A stretch of 64,000 nucleotides of DNA from Nocardia mexicana NBRC 108244 (GTDB taxonomy: Bacteria; Actinomycetota; Actinomycetes; Mycobacteriales; Mycobacteriaceae). The notes under the pieces were generated by a model that worked only from the letters and a program-made list of their open reading frames with translations, was not told where the DNA came from and ran no database searches. Positions 34,168-43,041 of the stretch are shown one piece after another. The position numbers and the translations under genes were made by a program. The stretch covers positions 1 through 64,000 of the forward strand of contig NZ_BDBV01000076.1 of the NCBI RefSeq assembly GCF_001613165.1, read 5' to 3'. Position 1 is the first letter of the stretch. Each line of letters begins with the position of its first letter.

Positions 34168-34932
34168 GTGAATACCTCCTCCGCGCTGACGGCGACCCTG
34201 TCGGGCCTGGGCTTCGGGCTGTCCCTGATCGTGGCGATCGGGGCACAGAACGCGTTCGTGCTGCGGCAGGGTATTCGCGGCGAGCACATCCTCGCGGTGG
34301 TCGCGGTGTGCTCGATCTCGGACATCGTGCTGATCGCGGCCGGTGTCGGCGGCCTCGGCGCCCTCGTCGCCTCAGCCCCGGCCCTACTCATGGTCGCGCG
34401 CTACGCGGGCGCCGCCTTCCTCCTCGGCTACGCGGCCCTCGCCGCCCGCCGCGTCCTGTCCCCCAGCGCCCTCATCCCGGACGCGACAACACCCACAACG
34501 GAAACAGCGCAGGCAACGACGGCCTCGGGTGTGGCCCACTCCGGGTCTGTACCCCCGGCGGCTACACAAGGGACCGCAACCATTTCGACAAAGCCAGCGA
34601 GCGCAATTACAGCGGTGCCGCGCCGGGTAGCCGGGACCTCCCTGGCGCTCGGGGCCACGGTGCTCACGTGCCTGGCGCTGACCTGGCTCAACCCGCATGT
34701 CTACCTGGACACCGTGGTGCTGCTGGGCTCCTTCGCGAATACCTATGCGGGGCCGGACCGCTGGTTCCTCGCGGCCGGAGCGATGCTCGCCAGCGTCCTC
34801 TGGTTCACGGCTCTCGGGTACGGCGGTCGCCTCCTCGCTCCGCTCTTCGCCCGCCCCACCGCCTGGCGCGTCCTGGACTCCGCCATAGCCCTCATCATGC
34901 TCACCCTCGCCCTGGGCCTACTCCTCACCTGA
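34168..34932 (+). CDS. lysE: LysE family basic amino acid exporter
   Basis: A 254-aa membrane exporter of the LysE family with 5-6 TM segments and the hallmark VAIGAQNAFVLRQGIRGEH near the N terminus; the second half contains LTWLNPHVYLDTVVLLGS. It exports lysine/arginine with proton or hydroxyl coupling. The start is GTG with GAAAGG very close. Between TM3 and TM4 (residues about 104-152, 34477-34623) lies a Thr/Ala/Ser-rich insertion with more ACA/GCA codons than its neighbours, unusual for this gene. Confidence 0.95.
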   Translation: MNTSSALTATLSGLGFGLSLIVAIGAQNAFVLRQGIRGEHILAVVAVCSISDIVLIAAGVGGLGALVASAPALLMVARYAGAAFLLGYAALAARRVLSPSALIPDATTPTTETAQATTASGVAHSGSVPPAATQGTATISTKPASAITAVPRRVAGTSLALGATVLTCLALTWLNPHVYLDTVVLLGSFANTYAGPDRWFLAAGAMLASVLWFTALGYGGRLLAPLFARPTAWRVLDSAIALIMLTLALGLLLT

Positions 34933-35012
34933 CCCCCGCCGCACCCCGCGCATGCTCACGCACCCCGTACAAGCTTTGCAGGGGGTGCGAGAACGAATGC
35001 GGGGTGCGGGGG
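34933..35012. repeat. GCACCCC hairpin element, copy A (convergent lysE/DUF2334)
   Basis: An imperfect inverted repeat fills the whole 81-bp convergent gap. The left arm has two GCACCCC modules (34941 and 34960 area) and the right arm two GGGGTGCG modules (34982-34989 and 35001-35008). The 27-nt core from CGCACCCC to CGCACCCC is 21/27 identical to the core of the element at 47274-47351. It is likely a terminator and possibly a dispersed repeat. Confidence 0.7.
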
Positions 35013-35013
35013 T

Positions 35014-35715
35014 TCAGGCGGCGCGGGCGGGGGCCAGGGGTTCCCAGCGGTAGGTGTCGGGGGTGGCCTCGTGGAAGAGGGCCAGGTCGATGGCGTCGAG
35101 CATGGCCTGGCGGGGGCCGGAGCGGTCGAGCTGGGCGGCCGAGATCGCCAGGCGCAGCACGGCGCGGCGGCGGGCGGTGCGCGCGGCGCTCATCACCAGC
35201 GCGTGGCACCACCACGGCTCGGTGCGGAAGCCCTCGCCGATGCCGTGCACCCAGGCCCGCTGTGCCGCTTGACGTTCCAGGTCGTGGACCGCGCTCAGGC
35301 TCAGCGCGAGCCGGAAGCCGACTTCCGGCAGCGCGGCCATGGCGCCGTCGGAGGCGTTCCAGCGCGGCGCCGCGAACAGCCGGGTTCGCAGGCCGACCCC
35401 CTCCATCACCCGGTCGGCCGCCATCAACCGCAGCCGCGCCTCGTGGGCGGGCAGCGCCGCGAACTCCGCCCGGCGCCGCTTGGTGGCGGCCTGGTCGTAG
35501 CCGTGCAGCACGATCGCATCACCGGACTCCCGGCGCGAGCGCAGCCAATCCTGGGTCCGTGGATCGTCGGCGAGCCGGTACTTGCCCTTCAGTCGCGGTG
35601 CCACCAGCAACGACAACGGAACGTCGCGGCGGTCCATCTCCTCGGCGAATGCCATCGCCGTCTCCCGTGTGGTGTCACGGATGCCCGACACCGAGACGAT
35701 CAGCTGTGCACGCAT
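35014..35715 (-). CDS. DUF2334-like polysaccharide deacetylase-fold protein
   Basis: A 233-aa protein of the DUF2334/polysaccharide deacetylase-like type. Key segments: LIVSVSGIRD, AFAEEMDRRDVPLSLLVAPRL, IVLHGYDQ (the HGY stretch resembles deacetylase metal ligands) and RLFAAPRWNAS. The C terminus is Arg/Ala-rich. The start at 35715 has GAAAGGGGG at a rather long spacing. Substrate is unknown; a cell-wall role is only a guess. It is convergent with lysE. Confidence 0.75.
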   Translation of the reverse strand: MRAQLIVSVSGIRDTTRETAMAFAEEMDRRDVPLSLLVAPRLKGKYRLADDPRTQDWLRSRRESGDAIVLHGYDQAATKRRRAEFAALPAHEARLRLMAADRVMEGVGLRTRLFAAPRWNASDGAMAALPEVGFRLALSLSAVHDLERQAAQRAWVHGIGEGFRTEPWWCHALVMSAARTARRRAVLRLAISAAQLDRSGPRQAMLDAIDLALFHEATPDTYRWEPLAPARAA

Positions 35716-35749
35716 ATTCGCGCGTACCCCCTTTCGGTGCTGCCAACCA

Positions 35750-35764
35750 CACCCACTGTGGGTG
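35750..35764. promoter_or_regulatory. Palindrome upstream of DUF2334 gene
   Basis: CACCCAC-T-GTGGGTG is a perfect 15-bp inverted repeat, 35 bp upstream of the DUF2334 start and within the 144-bp gap after ptrB. It could be an operator or the ptrB terminator. Confidence 0.4.
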
Positions 35765-35859
35765 CGGCAGGTGTCGGCACCGTGCTGCGCGGGTGACGCT
35801 GCGGCGAATTCGCGCTACCGAATCAGCTGATCATCGGACGACAAGGTCAACGCCCGGTT

Positions 35860-38067
35860 TCATTCGGGCCGGACATCGGCGAGGCCGACGGTGTCCAGCA
35901 CCCAGGCGTACTCGAACGCCACTTCCTTCCACTTCTCGTAGCGCCCGCTGACGCCGCCGTGGCCCGCGCTCATCTCGGTCTTCAGCAGCAGCTGCGCATC
36001 GCCGGTCTTGGTGGCGCGCAACTTCGCCACCCACTTGGCCGGTTCCACGTACAGCACGCGGGTGTCGTTGAGGCTGGTGATCGCCAGGATCGCCGGATAG
36101 TCCTTGGCCTCGACGTTCTCGTACGGCGAATAGGACTTCATGTAGTCGTAGACCTGCTTGTCCGCCAGCGGATTTCCCCACTCGTCCCATTCGATGACGG
36201 TCAGCGGCAGCGACGGATCGAGGATCGAGGTGAGCGGATCCACGAACGGCACGTTGGCGAGGATGCCGGTGAACAGCTCGGGCGCCAGGTTGGCGACCGC
36301 GCCCACCAGCAGGCCGCCCGCGCTGCCCCCGTCGGCGATCATCCGGTCCGGCGCAGTGGCCCCGGTGTCGACGAGATGCCTTGCGCAGGAGACAAAGTCG
36401 GTGAAGGTGTTCTTCTTGGTGAGCGTCTTGCCGTGCTCGTACCAGAGCCGGCCCATCTCACCGCCGCCGCGCACGTGCGCGACCGCGAACACCATGCCCC
36501 GGTCCAGCAGCGACAGCCGCGAGACCGAGAAGGCCGGGTCGATGCTGGCCTCGTAGGAGCCGTACCCGTACAGCAGCAACGGTTTCGGCCCCGGACCGTC
36601 GAAGCCCTTCCGCCACACGAGCGAGATCGGAATCCGGGTCCCGTCCTCGGCCACCGCCCAATCCCGGTGCTGCTCATAGTCGTTCGCGTCGTAGCCGCCC
36701 AGCACCGTCTGCTGTTTGCGCAGCAGCAGCTCGCCGGTCGCGGGCACGTAGTCGAAGACCTGCACCGGGGTGATGAAGGAGGTCAGCCCGACCCGCAGTG
36801 TCGGCTGGTCCCATTCCGGGTTGGAGCCGACACCGGCCGCGAACAGCTCCAGCCCGAAGTCCAGTTCCTCCGGCTCGCCGTACCCCTCGGAGGTCAACGG
36901 CCACACAGCGACTCGCGACAGCGCCTCGCGCCGGTAGGACAGCACCAGATGGTCGGCGAAGCAGTCGATGTCCTCGAGCCGCACGTCGTCGCGATGCGGG
37001 ATGAGCGTCGTCATATCAGCCGGATCGTCGACGGGCGCGTCGGCGAGCACGAAGTTCTCCGCCTTCACACCGTCGACAACGTCGTTGTGCAGGATGAGGA
37101 ATCGATCCCGGCCACCGACCACCGCGTGTTCGGCCGAATACTCGACGCCCTCGCGCCGCGGCAGCAGCACGCGGAATTCGCCCTCGGGATCGTCGGATTC
37201 GAGAATCCAGCCCTCGCTGGTGATCTTCGAGCCCACCCAGATCATCAGGTACTTCTCGGAGCGGGTGGCGCCGATGCTCACCCAGTAGCGCTCATCCGCC
37301 TCGTGGAAGACCTTGACGTCCTGCTCTTTCGGCGTGCCCAGCCGATGCCGCCAGACGGTGTCGGGCCGCCAGGATTCGTCGACGGTCTGGTAGAAGACGT
37401 GGGTTCCGTCCAGCGACCAGGTCGCGCCGGGCGCGGTGCCGGGGATCTCGTCGCCGAGCAGTTCGCCGGTGCGCAAGTCCTTGAACCGCAGCACATATCG
37501 CTCGTCGCCGACGGTGTCCATCGAGTACGCCAGCAGCGTGCCGTCGTGGCTGATCGAGAAGGCGCCCAGCGCGAAGAAGTCGTGCCCCTCGGCGAGGACG
37601 TTGCTGTCCAGCAGGATCTGCTCGCCGGGGATTTCGGCGCCCACCTCCAGCTGCGGCGGCGTCCAGTCGTCGGGGTCGGCGATCGGGCAGCGGCAGTGCA
37701 CGCCGTACTGCTTGCCCTCGAAGCTGCGGGAGTAGTACCAGTACTCGCCCATCCGCGCCGGAACCGACAGATCGGTTTCCTGAGTCCGGGCCTTGATCTC
37801 GTCGAAGATCTTGTCCTGCAACGGTCGCAGCTGCGCGGTCTGCGCGTCCGTGTAGGCGTTCTCCGCCTCGAGATGGGCGATGACGTCCGGATTGTCCTTG
37901 TCGCGCAGCCATTCGTACTCGTCGACGACCGTATCGCCGTGATGCACGCGCTCGGTCGGTACTCGCTGCGCGGTCGGCGGTGTCACCTCGCCGGGCCGCG
38001 ACGGAGACCCGGCGGACGCTGTGCCGCCGACGTTCGGGGTCGTTCCGGTACCACTGTCGAGAGCCAT
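35860..38067 (-). CDS. ptrB: Oligopeptidase B (prolyl oligopeptidase family S9A)
   Basis: About 735 aa, intact as one frame (from memory, the M. tuberculosis gene is split). An N-terminal seven-bladed propeller region begins after about 35 disordered residues; the catalytic domain has GGSAGGLLVGA (Ser), LNDTRV (Asp) and SAGHGG (His). It is a cytoplasmic peptidase that cleaves after Arg and Lys in short peptides. The first plausible start is the ATG at 38067 (MALDSG) with GGTGGAG; a GTG nine bases upstream is an alternative. Confidence 0.94.
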   Translation of the reverse strand: MALDSGTGTTPNVGGTASAGSPSRPGEVTPPTAQRVPTERVHHGDTVVDEYEWLRDKDNPDVIAHLEAENAYTDAQTAQLRPLQDKIFDEIKARTQETDLSVPARMGEYWYYSRSFEGKQYGVHCRCPIADPDDWTPPQLEVGAEIPGEQILLDSNVLAEGHDFFALGAFSISHDGTLLAYSMDTVGDERYVLRFKDLRTGELLGDEIPGTAPGATWSLDGTHVFYQTVDESWRPDTVWRHRLGTPKEQDVKVFHEADERYWVSIGATRSEKYLMIWVGSKITSEGWILESDDPEGEFRVLLPRREGVEYSAEHAVVGGRDRFLILHNDVVDGVKAENFVLADAPVDDPADMTTLIPHRDDVRLEDIDCFADHLVLSYRREALSRVAVWPLTSEGYGEPEELDFGLELFAAGVGSNPEWDQPTLRVGLTSFITPVQVFDYVPATGELLLRKQQTVLGGYDANDYEQHRDWAVAEDGTRIPISLVWRKGFDGPGPKPLLLYGYGSYEASIDPAFSVSRLSLLDRGMVFAVAHVRGGGEMGRLWYEHGKTLTKKNTFTDFVSCARHLVDTGATAPDRMIADGGSAGGLLVGAVANLAPELFTGILANVPFVDPLTSILDPSLPLTVIEWDEWGNPLADKQVYDYMKSYSPYENVEAKDYPAILAITSLNDTRVLYVEPAKWVAKLRATKTGDAQLLLKTEMSAGHGGVSGRYEKWKEVAFEYAWVLDTVGLADVRPE

Positions 38068-38122
38068 GCGCTCCACCGTAGTGCGCGGCTCGTGGCGACC
38101 AGCGCCAACCCCGGCCCGCGGG

Positions 38123-38335
38123 TCAGCTCAGCCCGGGCGTGCGCGGCGCCGGTCGACGCAGGTCGCGACCGCTGTCGCGGGCCGTGCGGCGGGAGTCCAT
38201 GAGGAAGTACAGGGCGGCCTTGCGGCGGGGGCATTGATCGGTGGGGCAGCTGCGGTGGATGTGCAAGATGTTGTGCGCTTGCTCGACGGTGAGGTGCCGG
38301 GGCACCACCGCGCAACTGTCGAAGACGGGTGCCAT
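38123..38335 (-). CDS. Small actinobacterial protein of unknown function
   Basis: About 70 aa. The start at the ATG at 38335 has GGAG six bases upstream; another ATG is 12 nt earlier. The motif LTVEQAHNILHIHRSCPTDQCPRRKAALYFL recalls the short Cys-containing hypothetical proteins common in Nocardia. Two conserved-looking Cys, in HRSC and DQC, could bind metal. It is followed by an Arg/Pro-rich tail and lies upstream of ptrB in the same direction. Confidence 0.65.
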   Translation of the reverse strand: MAPVFDSCAVVPRHLTVEQAHNILHIHRSCPTDQCPRRKAALYFLMDSRRTARDSGRDLRRPAPRTPGLS

Positions 38336-38824
38336 GCGGTGCTCCATCCTTATCGTGCCTGGGGTGTGGCGCGGCGCACACTTTCCGGCTTCTCGGTCCA
38401 GTCGACGCCGTATATCCGCCACAGTGAGCTGGGTTTCCGATTCACTTGCCGGGTAAACCACGAGAATGCCGCGACCCGCCGACAAATGCCGCCACTCGCC
38501 GGTACTCGGAGATCATTTGCCAGCGGCGGCTATGACCAGCGGTTTTCCCGAACCCCGGAAGCCGCGAGGCGCAGCGCGAGCAGACCCTGTCGACCGGGCT
38601 GGATCCGAACATCCGCCCCTCCCGCCCCAAGCGCACCACCAGTCACAGGAAATTCAATTCCCTCGTGCTCGGAATGCCTTTTCCCATCCGCGCACCGGCA
38701 TTTCTGCGAAGGATCTGCGGCATTGGAGAAGAATGTCGTATCACGGATTTCGGCCGCGGCGGAACCGGCTACTGTGGCTGCGATACCGCACGGCGAACGG
38801 ACACCCACCCGCACAGGAGCAGAT
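38336..38824. other. Intergenic stretch of 489 bp without a gene
   Basis: I see no convincing gene here on either strand; the open frames have no start signal or protein-like composition. It contains a 34-bp sequence (38559-38592) that is 28/34 identical to one at 21197-21230. The DUF397 promoter presumably lies in its last 100 bp. Confidence 0.6.
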
Positions 38825-39037
38825 GTGGAAGCGAAGAACCGCGAGATCGAGCCCGACGCCGTATGGCACCGCAGCAGCGAATCCGGCGGTGTCGAGGTGG
38901 CCTTCCTCGCCAGCGGCAATATCGGCCTGCGCGATGCGAAGAACCCCGACGGTCCGACGCTCATCTTCACCCCCGGCGAATGGTCGGCCTTCGTCGCGGG
39001 GGCCAAGGACGGCGAATTCAACCGTCCGGGGCGATAA
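38825..39037 (+). CDS. DUF397 domain-containing protein
   Basis: About 70 aa with the DUF397 pattern WHRSSESGG...VEVAFL..GNIGLRDAKNPDGPTLIFTPGEWSAFVAGAKDGEF. AGGAG is five bases before the GTG at 38825. DUF397 proteins usually accompany an XRE regulator in Streptomyces and Nocardia; none is adjacent here, so this is an orphan copy. It is convergent with the mycolyltransferase-like gene, 6 bp away. Confidence 0.88.
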   Translation: MEAKNREIEPDAVWHRSSESGGVEVAFLASGNIGLRDAKNPDGPTLIFTPGEWSAFVAGAKDGEFNRPGR

Positions 39038-39043
39038 CCCGCG

Positions 39044-40003
39044 TCACGCCCCGATAGCGGCGGCGATCGTGGGCCACGAGGCGTGCAGGGTGTCCTGCCA
39101 GTAGGACCACGAATGCGTGCCCACCGGGCTGCGATCGATGCGGGCGGGGATGTTCAGCGCGCGCAGTCGCTGCTCGAACGAGGTCACGCAGCCGTCCACT
39201 CCGGCCTCGATCGGCGCGCCGAAGAAGATGTTCTCCGGGAGCTGGGGCTTGATCTCGGTCTCGTGCGGGCCGGGGATGCCGGTGCCGGTCGACAGGTAGA
39301 TCGTCGTGCCGCGCAGGCGATCCGCCAGCAGCGCCGGATCGTGTTCGCCCCAGGCCGGGCCGCCGGGCGCGCCCCACATATTGCCCGGACTGCCGCCGCG
39401 ATTGGCGATGGAGAACAGGATCGGTCCCTGCGCCATGCCCAGATCCGGGCAGGCGCTGTAGCCGGCGACCGCGCGGTACATGCCCGGGTTGCGCACGGCC
39501 AGCACGAACGCTGCGATGCCGCCCATCGAGAGCCCGCCGATCGCGTTCACGCCGTTGCCCGCGAAGTGGGAATCGATGATCGGGGGCAGCTCCCGGGTCA
39601 GGAACGTCTCCCACCGGTAGCGGCCGAACCGGGGATCGTCCTGCTGCCAGTCGGTGTAGTAGCTGGCCTGGCCGCCCATCGGCAGCACCACGTTGACATC
39701 GCGACCGGCGAAGAACGGCTCGGCGTCGGTGGCATTGGTCCAGGTGCTCTGCTTCTCCCCCGGGTCCAGGCCGTCGAGCAGGTAGTAGGACGGGCGCGAG
39801 CCGCCGCCCGCGGGATGCAGCACCTGCACCTGGATCGTGCGGCCCATGGCGGCGGACTCCACGAATACCGCGGACCTGGTCGGACTCAGCTCATCGATGC
39901 CCACGACCCGGGCCGCGGACGCGCGCGGCGCCTGCCCCACCCAGGGCGCGAGGGCGCCCAGCATCCCAGCGAGCACAACAGCAGCAACGGCTCTGCGCCG
40001 CAT
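39044..40003 (-). CDS. Mycolyltransferase/esterase of the antigen 85 family
   Basis: A 319-aa secreted serine esterase. A Sec signal peptide (MRRRAVAAVVLAGMLGALAPW..ASA) is visible, and GGAGGTGG precedes the ATG. The nucleophile is Ser in GGLSMGG, with later DPALL, GTHSWSYWQ supplying the His. In mycolic-acid bacteria these proteins transfer mycolates to arabinogalactan and trehalose outside the cell. The gene is single and not in an fbp cluster. An esterase such as Culp/FphF type is the alternative. Confidence 0.88.
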   Translation of the reverse strand: MRRRAVAAVVLAGMLGALAPWVGQAPRASAARVVGIDELSPTRSAVFVESAAMGRTIQVQVLHPAGGGSRPSYYLLDGLDPGEKQSTWTNATDAEPFFAGRDVNVVLPMGGQASYYTDWQQDDPRFGRYRWETFLTRELPPIIDSHFAGNGVNAIGGLSMGGIAAFVLAVRNPGMYRAVAGYSACPDLGMAQGPILFSIANRGGSPGNMWGAPGGPAWGEHDPALLADRLRGTTIYLSTGTGIPGPHETEIKPQLPENIFFGAPIEAGVDGCVTSFEQRLRALNIPARIDRSPVGTHSWSYWQDTLHASWPTIAAAIGA

Positions 40004-40126
40004 AGCCCACCTCCATCAGCCCACCACACGTACCCTCAAAAGTAGCTCACGCCTTGACAAGACGAGGCGCATTGGCAGTCTGGCGTTTCCTTGGCAAACC
40101 AAATGGTTCGTGTCACAGCACGTGGG

Positions 40127-40564
40127 TCACCGCCGCGGGACGGCTCGCTCCAGCGCGCCGCGGATGGATGTCGCCAGATAGTCCAGATCGGCCCGGGCCG
40201 GGCTGGTCGGGCGGCCGCGCAGCCCGAACCCGTCGCCGGGGGTGCGCGGAATGACATGCAGGTGCACATGGAACACCTCCTGGCCCGCCGTCACCCCGTC
40301 GGCGAGAAAGAAGTTCACTCCGTCGCAATGCACCTCGGAATCGCGCAGCGCCGCCGCCAGCCGCTGCCCGACCCGGAACAGCTTGCCCCCCATCTCCGGA
40401 TCCAGTTCGGCGAGACTACGCGCCGGGACCTTCGGTATCACCAGTAGATGTCCGGGCGTCATCGGCCGAATGTCCATGAACGCCAGCACATCCGCGTCCT
40501 CGTACACCTTCGACGCGGGGGCGCGACCGGCAACGATATCGGCGAAGATCGTGTAGGGGTCCAT
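40127..40564 (-). CDS. HIT family hydrolase
   Basis: A 145-aa histidine-triad protein with the signature HVHLHVIPR, and with LAFMDIRPMTPGHLLVIPK upstream. It may hydrolyse Ap4A or AMP-lysyl substrates; substrate is not defined. A short C-terminal Arg tail ends it. It lies downstream of purB in the same orientation, about 60 bp away. Confidence 0.92.
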   Translation of the reverse strand: MDPYTIFADIVAGRAPASKVYEDADVLAFMDIRPMTPGHLLVIPKVPARSLAELDPEMGGKLFRVGQRLAAALRDSEVHCDGVNFFLADGVTAGQEVFHVHLHVIPRTPGDGFGLRGRPTSPARADLDYLATSIRGALERAVPRR

Positions 40565-40624
40565 GGACGACCAGCCTACGTCCCGGCGACCGGCCGCACG
40601 ACGCGACAGGAACCGCCGGTGGCG

Positions 40625-42046
40625 CTAGAGGATCGGCGACGGCGTGTAGCGGGCCGCCTCCGGGTCGGCGTCGGCCAGCTTCTGCACCTGCGCGACGACG
40701 TCGGCGACCTGGGCCTCCGCGGCGCCGATGAATGCGGACCTGTCGGCCAGCGCCTCGTCCAGGGCGGCCCGGTCCAGCGGCATGCGCTCGTCGGCGGCCA
40801 GGCGGTCCAGCAGATCCGGCTCGCGGCCCTGCTCCCGCATGGCCAGCGCCACGGCGACGGCGTGCTCCTTGATGACCTCGTGCGCGGTCTCCCGCCCGAC
40901 TCCGGCGCGGACCGCGGCCATCAGAATGCGGGTGGTGGCCAGGAACGGCAGGTAGCGGTTGAGCTCGCGCTCGATGACCGCCGGATAGGCGCCGAATTCG
41001 GCCAGCACCGTCAGGAACGTCTCGATCATGCCGTCGACGGCGAAGAAGGCGTCGGGCAGCGCGACGCGGCGCACGACGGAGCAGAACACGTCGCCCTCGT
41101 TCCATTGCGCCCCAGCCAATTCCGCGGCCATCGACGCGTATCCGCGCAACACCACCTGCAGGCCGTTGACGCGCTCGCAGGAGCGGGTGTTCATCTTGTG
41201 CGGCATCGCCGAGGAGCCCACCTGCCCCGGCTGGAAACCCTCGGTGACCAGCTCGTGCCCGGCCATCAGCCGCACCGTGTGCGCGAAAGACGAAGGGCCC
41301 GCGCCCAATTGGACCAGCGCGGAGAGCACGTCGTGGTCCAGCGAGCGCGGGTACACCTGCCCGACGCTGGTGAGCACGGTGGCAAAACCCAAGTGCCGCG
41401 CCACTTTCTGCTCCAGCTGGGCCAGCTTCGCCGGATCGCCGCCGAGCAGGTCGAGCATGTCCTGCGCGGTGCCCATCGGACCCTTGATGCCGCGCAACGG
41501 ATATCGCTCGATCAGCTCCCGCAGCCGGGTCAGCGCGATCAGCACTTCGTCTGCGGCACTGGCGAATCGCTTGCCGAGCGTGGTGGCTTGCGCGGCCACA
41601 TTGTGCGAACGGCCCGCCATCACCAGCGCCTGGTACTCCGCCGCCCGCTCGGCCAGTCGCGCCGCGACCGCGACACCGTGCCCGTAGACGTGCTCCAGCG
41701 ACAGCCGGACCTGCAGCTGCTCCACGTTCTCGGTGAGATCGCGGCTGGTCATGCCCTTGTGGATGTGCTCGTGCCCCGCCAGCGCGTTGAACTCCTCGAT
41801 GCGCGCCTTCACGTCGTGCCGGGTCACGCGCTCGCGCTCGGCGATCGAGGCCAGGTCGACCCGGTCGATGACGCGCTCGTAGTCCTCCACCACGCCGGGC
41901 GGGACGTCCACGCCGAGCTCCGCCTGGGCCCGCAGCACCTCCAGCCAGAGGCGGCGCTCGAGCACGATCTTGTTCTCGGGTGACCACAGCCGCACCAGTT
42001 CGGGGCTGGCGTATCGGGTGGCGAGGACGTTCGGAACAAGGCTCAC
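40625..42046 (-). CDS. purB: Adenylosuccinate lyase
   Basis: A 473-aa fumarase/aspartase superfamily enzyme that acts twice in purine synthesis (SAICAR to AICAR, and adenylosuccinate to AMP). The signature SSAMPHKMN carries the catalytic loop Ser. TSRDLTEN and GRSHNVAAQATTLGKRFA-like segments carry substrate His and Arg. It begins with GTG at 42046 after CCTCGT, possibly leaderless. It stands between a HIT protein and a TetR gene. Confidence 0.97.
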   Translation of the reverse strand: MSLVPNVLATRYASPELVRLWSPENKIVLERRLWLEVLRAQAELGVDVPPGVVEDYERVIDRVDLASIAERERVTRHDVKARIEEFNALAGHEHIHKGMTSRDLTENVEQLQVRLSLEHVYGHGVAVAARLAERAAEYQALVMAGRSHNVAAQATTLGKRFASAADEVLIALTRLRELIERYPLRGIKGPMGTAQDMLDLLGGDPAKLAQLEQKVARHLGFATVLTSVGQVYPRSLDHDVLSALVQLGAGPSSFAHTVRLMAGHELVTEGFQPGQVGSSAMPHKMNTRSCERVNGLQVVLRGYASMAAELAGAQWNEGDVFCSVVRRVALPDAFFAVDGMIETFLTVLAEFGAYPAVIERELNRYLPFLATTRILMAAVRAGVGRETAHEVIKEHAVAVALAMREQGREPDLLDRLAADERMPLDRAALDEALADRSAFIGAAEAQVADVVAQVQKLADADPEAARYTPSPIL

Positions 42047-42142
42047 ACGAGGAAGTCTAGAGCGGCGCGGAGCGTCCCCGTTGAGGGTGGTGGGGGGGAC
42101 GCGGCGGGCTTAATGTTCGGTCGCTGATCGATTGCCGGTGGC

Positions 42143-42847
42143 TCAGGCCGTGGTGTGCTGCGGGAGCGTGTGCGGAGTCGCGGGATGCGGCGGGGCCGGA
42201 TGGGTGGGATGCGACGGCGAGTGCTGGGATGCGGGGTGCTGGGGCGTGGGCGGGGCGATCACGTCGATCACCTCGAGTAGGGCGCCGCGGGCCACCCGTC
42301 GCGGCTGCGGATCCAACTCCGTCAGGGCCGTCACCACCGCGCCGTCGACCACCGCGACCAGCCGCCGCAACTGCTCGATCCGCACCACCCGATCGGACCG
42401 GCGCAGCACATCGGCCAGCAGCTCGTCGAGCTGAGCGCGTAGTCGTAGCTGCACCTCCCGTAGTTCGGGGTGGCGGGCCGAGGCCACCGACCGCTCGTAG
42501 CGCGCGATCAGCTGGCCGCGCTCGAACTCGTCGTGGCCGTCCACCCCGACCAGTAGGTCCAGGAGTAGGTCGACGGTCGCCTCGGCGCCGCGGCGGCGGT
42601 GGGTCACCTCGCCGACGCGGCGGCGCATGGCCTCGAGTTCGGCGTTGCCGCTGAACTCGACCGCGCGAGCGATCAGGTCCTCGAGGGACTCGAAGTAGTA
42701 GGTCGTCGACGCCAGGGGCAGGTCCGCGCGGGTGGCCACCGAACGGTGGCGCACGGCGTCGAATCCGCCCTCCAGCAGCAACTCGGCCGCAGCCGCAACC
42801 AACGCTTGGCGACGCCGTTCGCCTTTCGGTGTCGTCGCGGTGATCAC
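42143..42847 (-). CDS. TetR family regulator with His/Pro-rich C-terminal tail
   Basis: A 234-aa TetR regulator. HTH: RRQALVAAAAELLLEGGFDAVRHRSVATRADLPLASTTYYFESLEDL. The ligand domain runs to about residue 198. The last 34 residues are almost only Pro, His, Thr, Ala, Ser and Gln, with eight or nine His, many in HP pairs (HPASQH, HPTHPAPPHP). Such tails can bind Ni, Zn or Cu. The GTG start at 42847 overlaps a GGTGATCACC palindrome. No obvious target operon lies next to it: purB is downstream, an aminotransferase upstream. Confidence 0.9.
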   Translation of the reverse strand: MITATTPKGERRRQALVAAAAELLLEGGFDAVRHRSVATRADLPLASTTYYFESLEDLIARAVEFSGNAELEAMRRRVGEVTHRRRGAEATVDLLLDLLVGVDGHDEFERGQLIARYERSVASARHPELREVQLRLRAQLDELLADVLRRSDRVVRIEQLRRLVAVVDGAVVTALTELDPQPRRVARGALLEVIDVIAPPTPQHPASQHSPSHPTHPAPPHPATPHTLPQHTTA

Positions 42848-43041
42848 CGTGTCATCGTGCCAGTCATCATCGGTTCATCCGTGCCAAATCGGTGCGATCT
42901 ATGACAAATCCGGTTCCGCGTGGGCAAATGTCCAGGCGGCATTGAAAAAACAACCAACGCTTTTCTACCCCATCCGGGCACCCCCGGTGGGCCAGAACGA
43001 AAAGTCTTTGCGCGTCGGTGCTGCTCAGGCGTGTCGACTGT

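Noticed and set aside
38442..38639. A 65-codon minus-strand frame in the 489-bp gap
   Set aside because: No ribosome binding site, Arg/Ser-rich, and it overlaps the 34-bp repeat; not supported as a gene.
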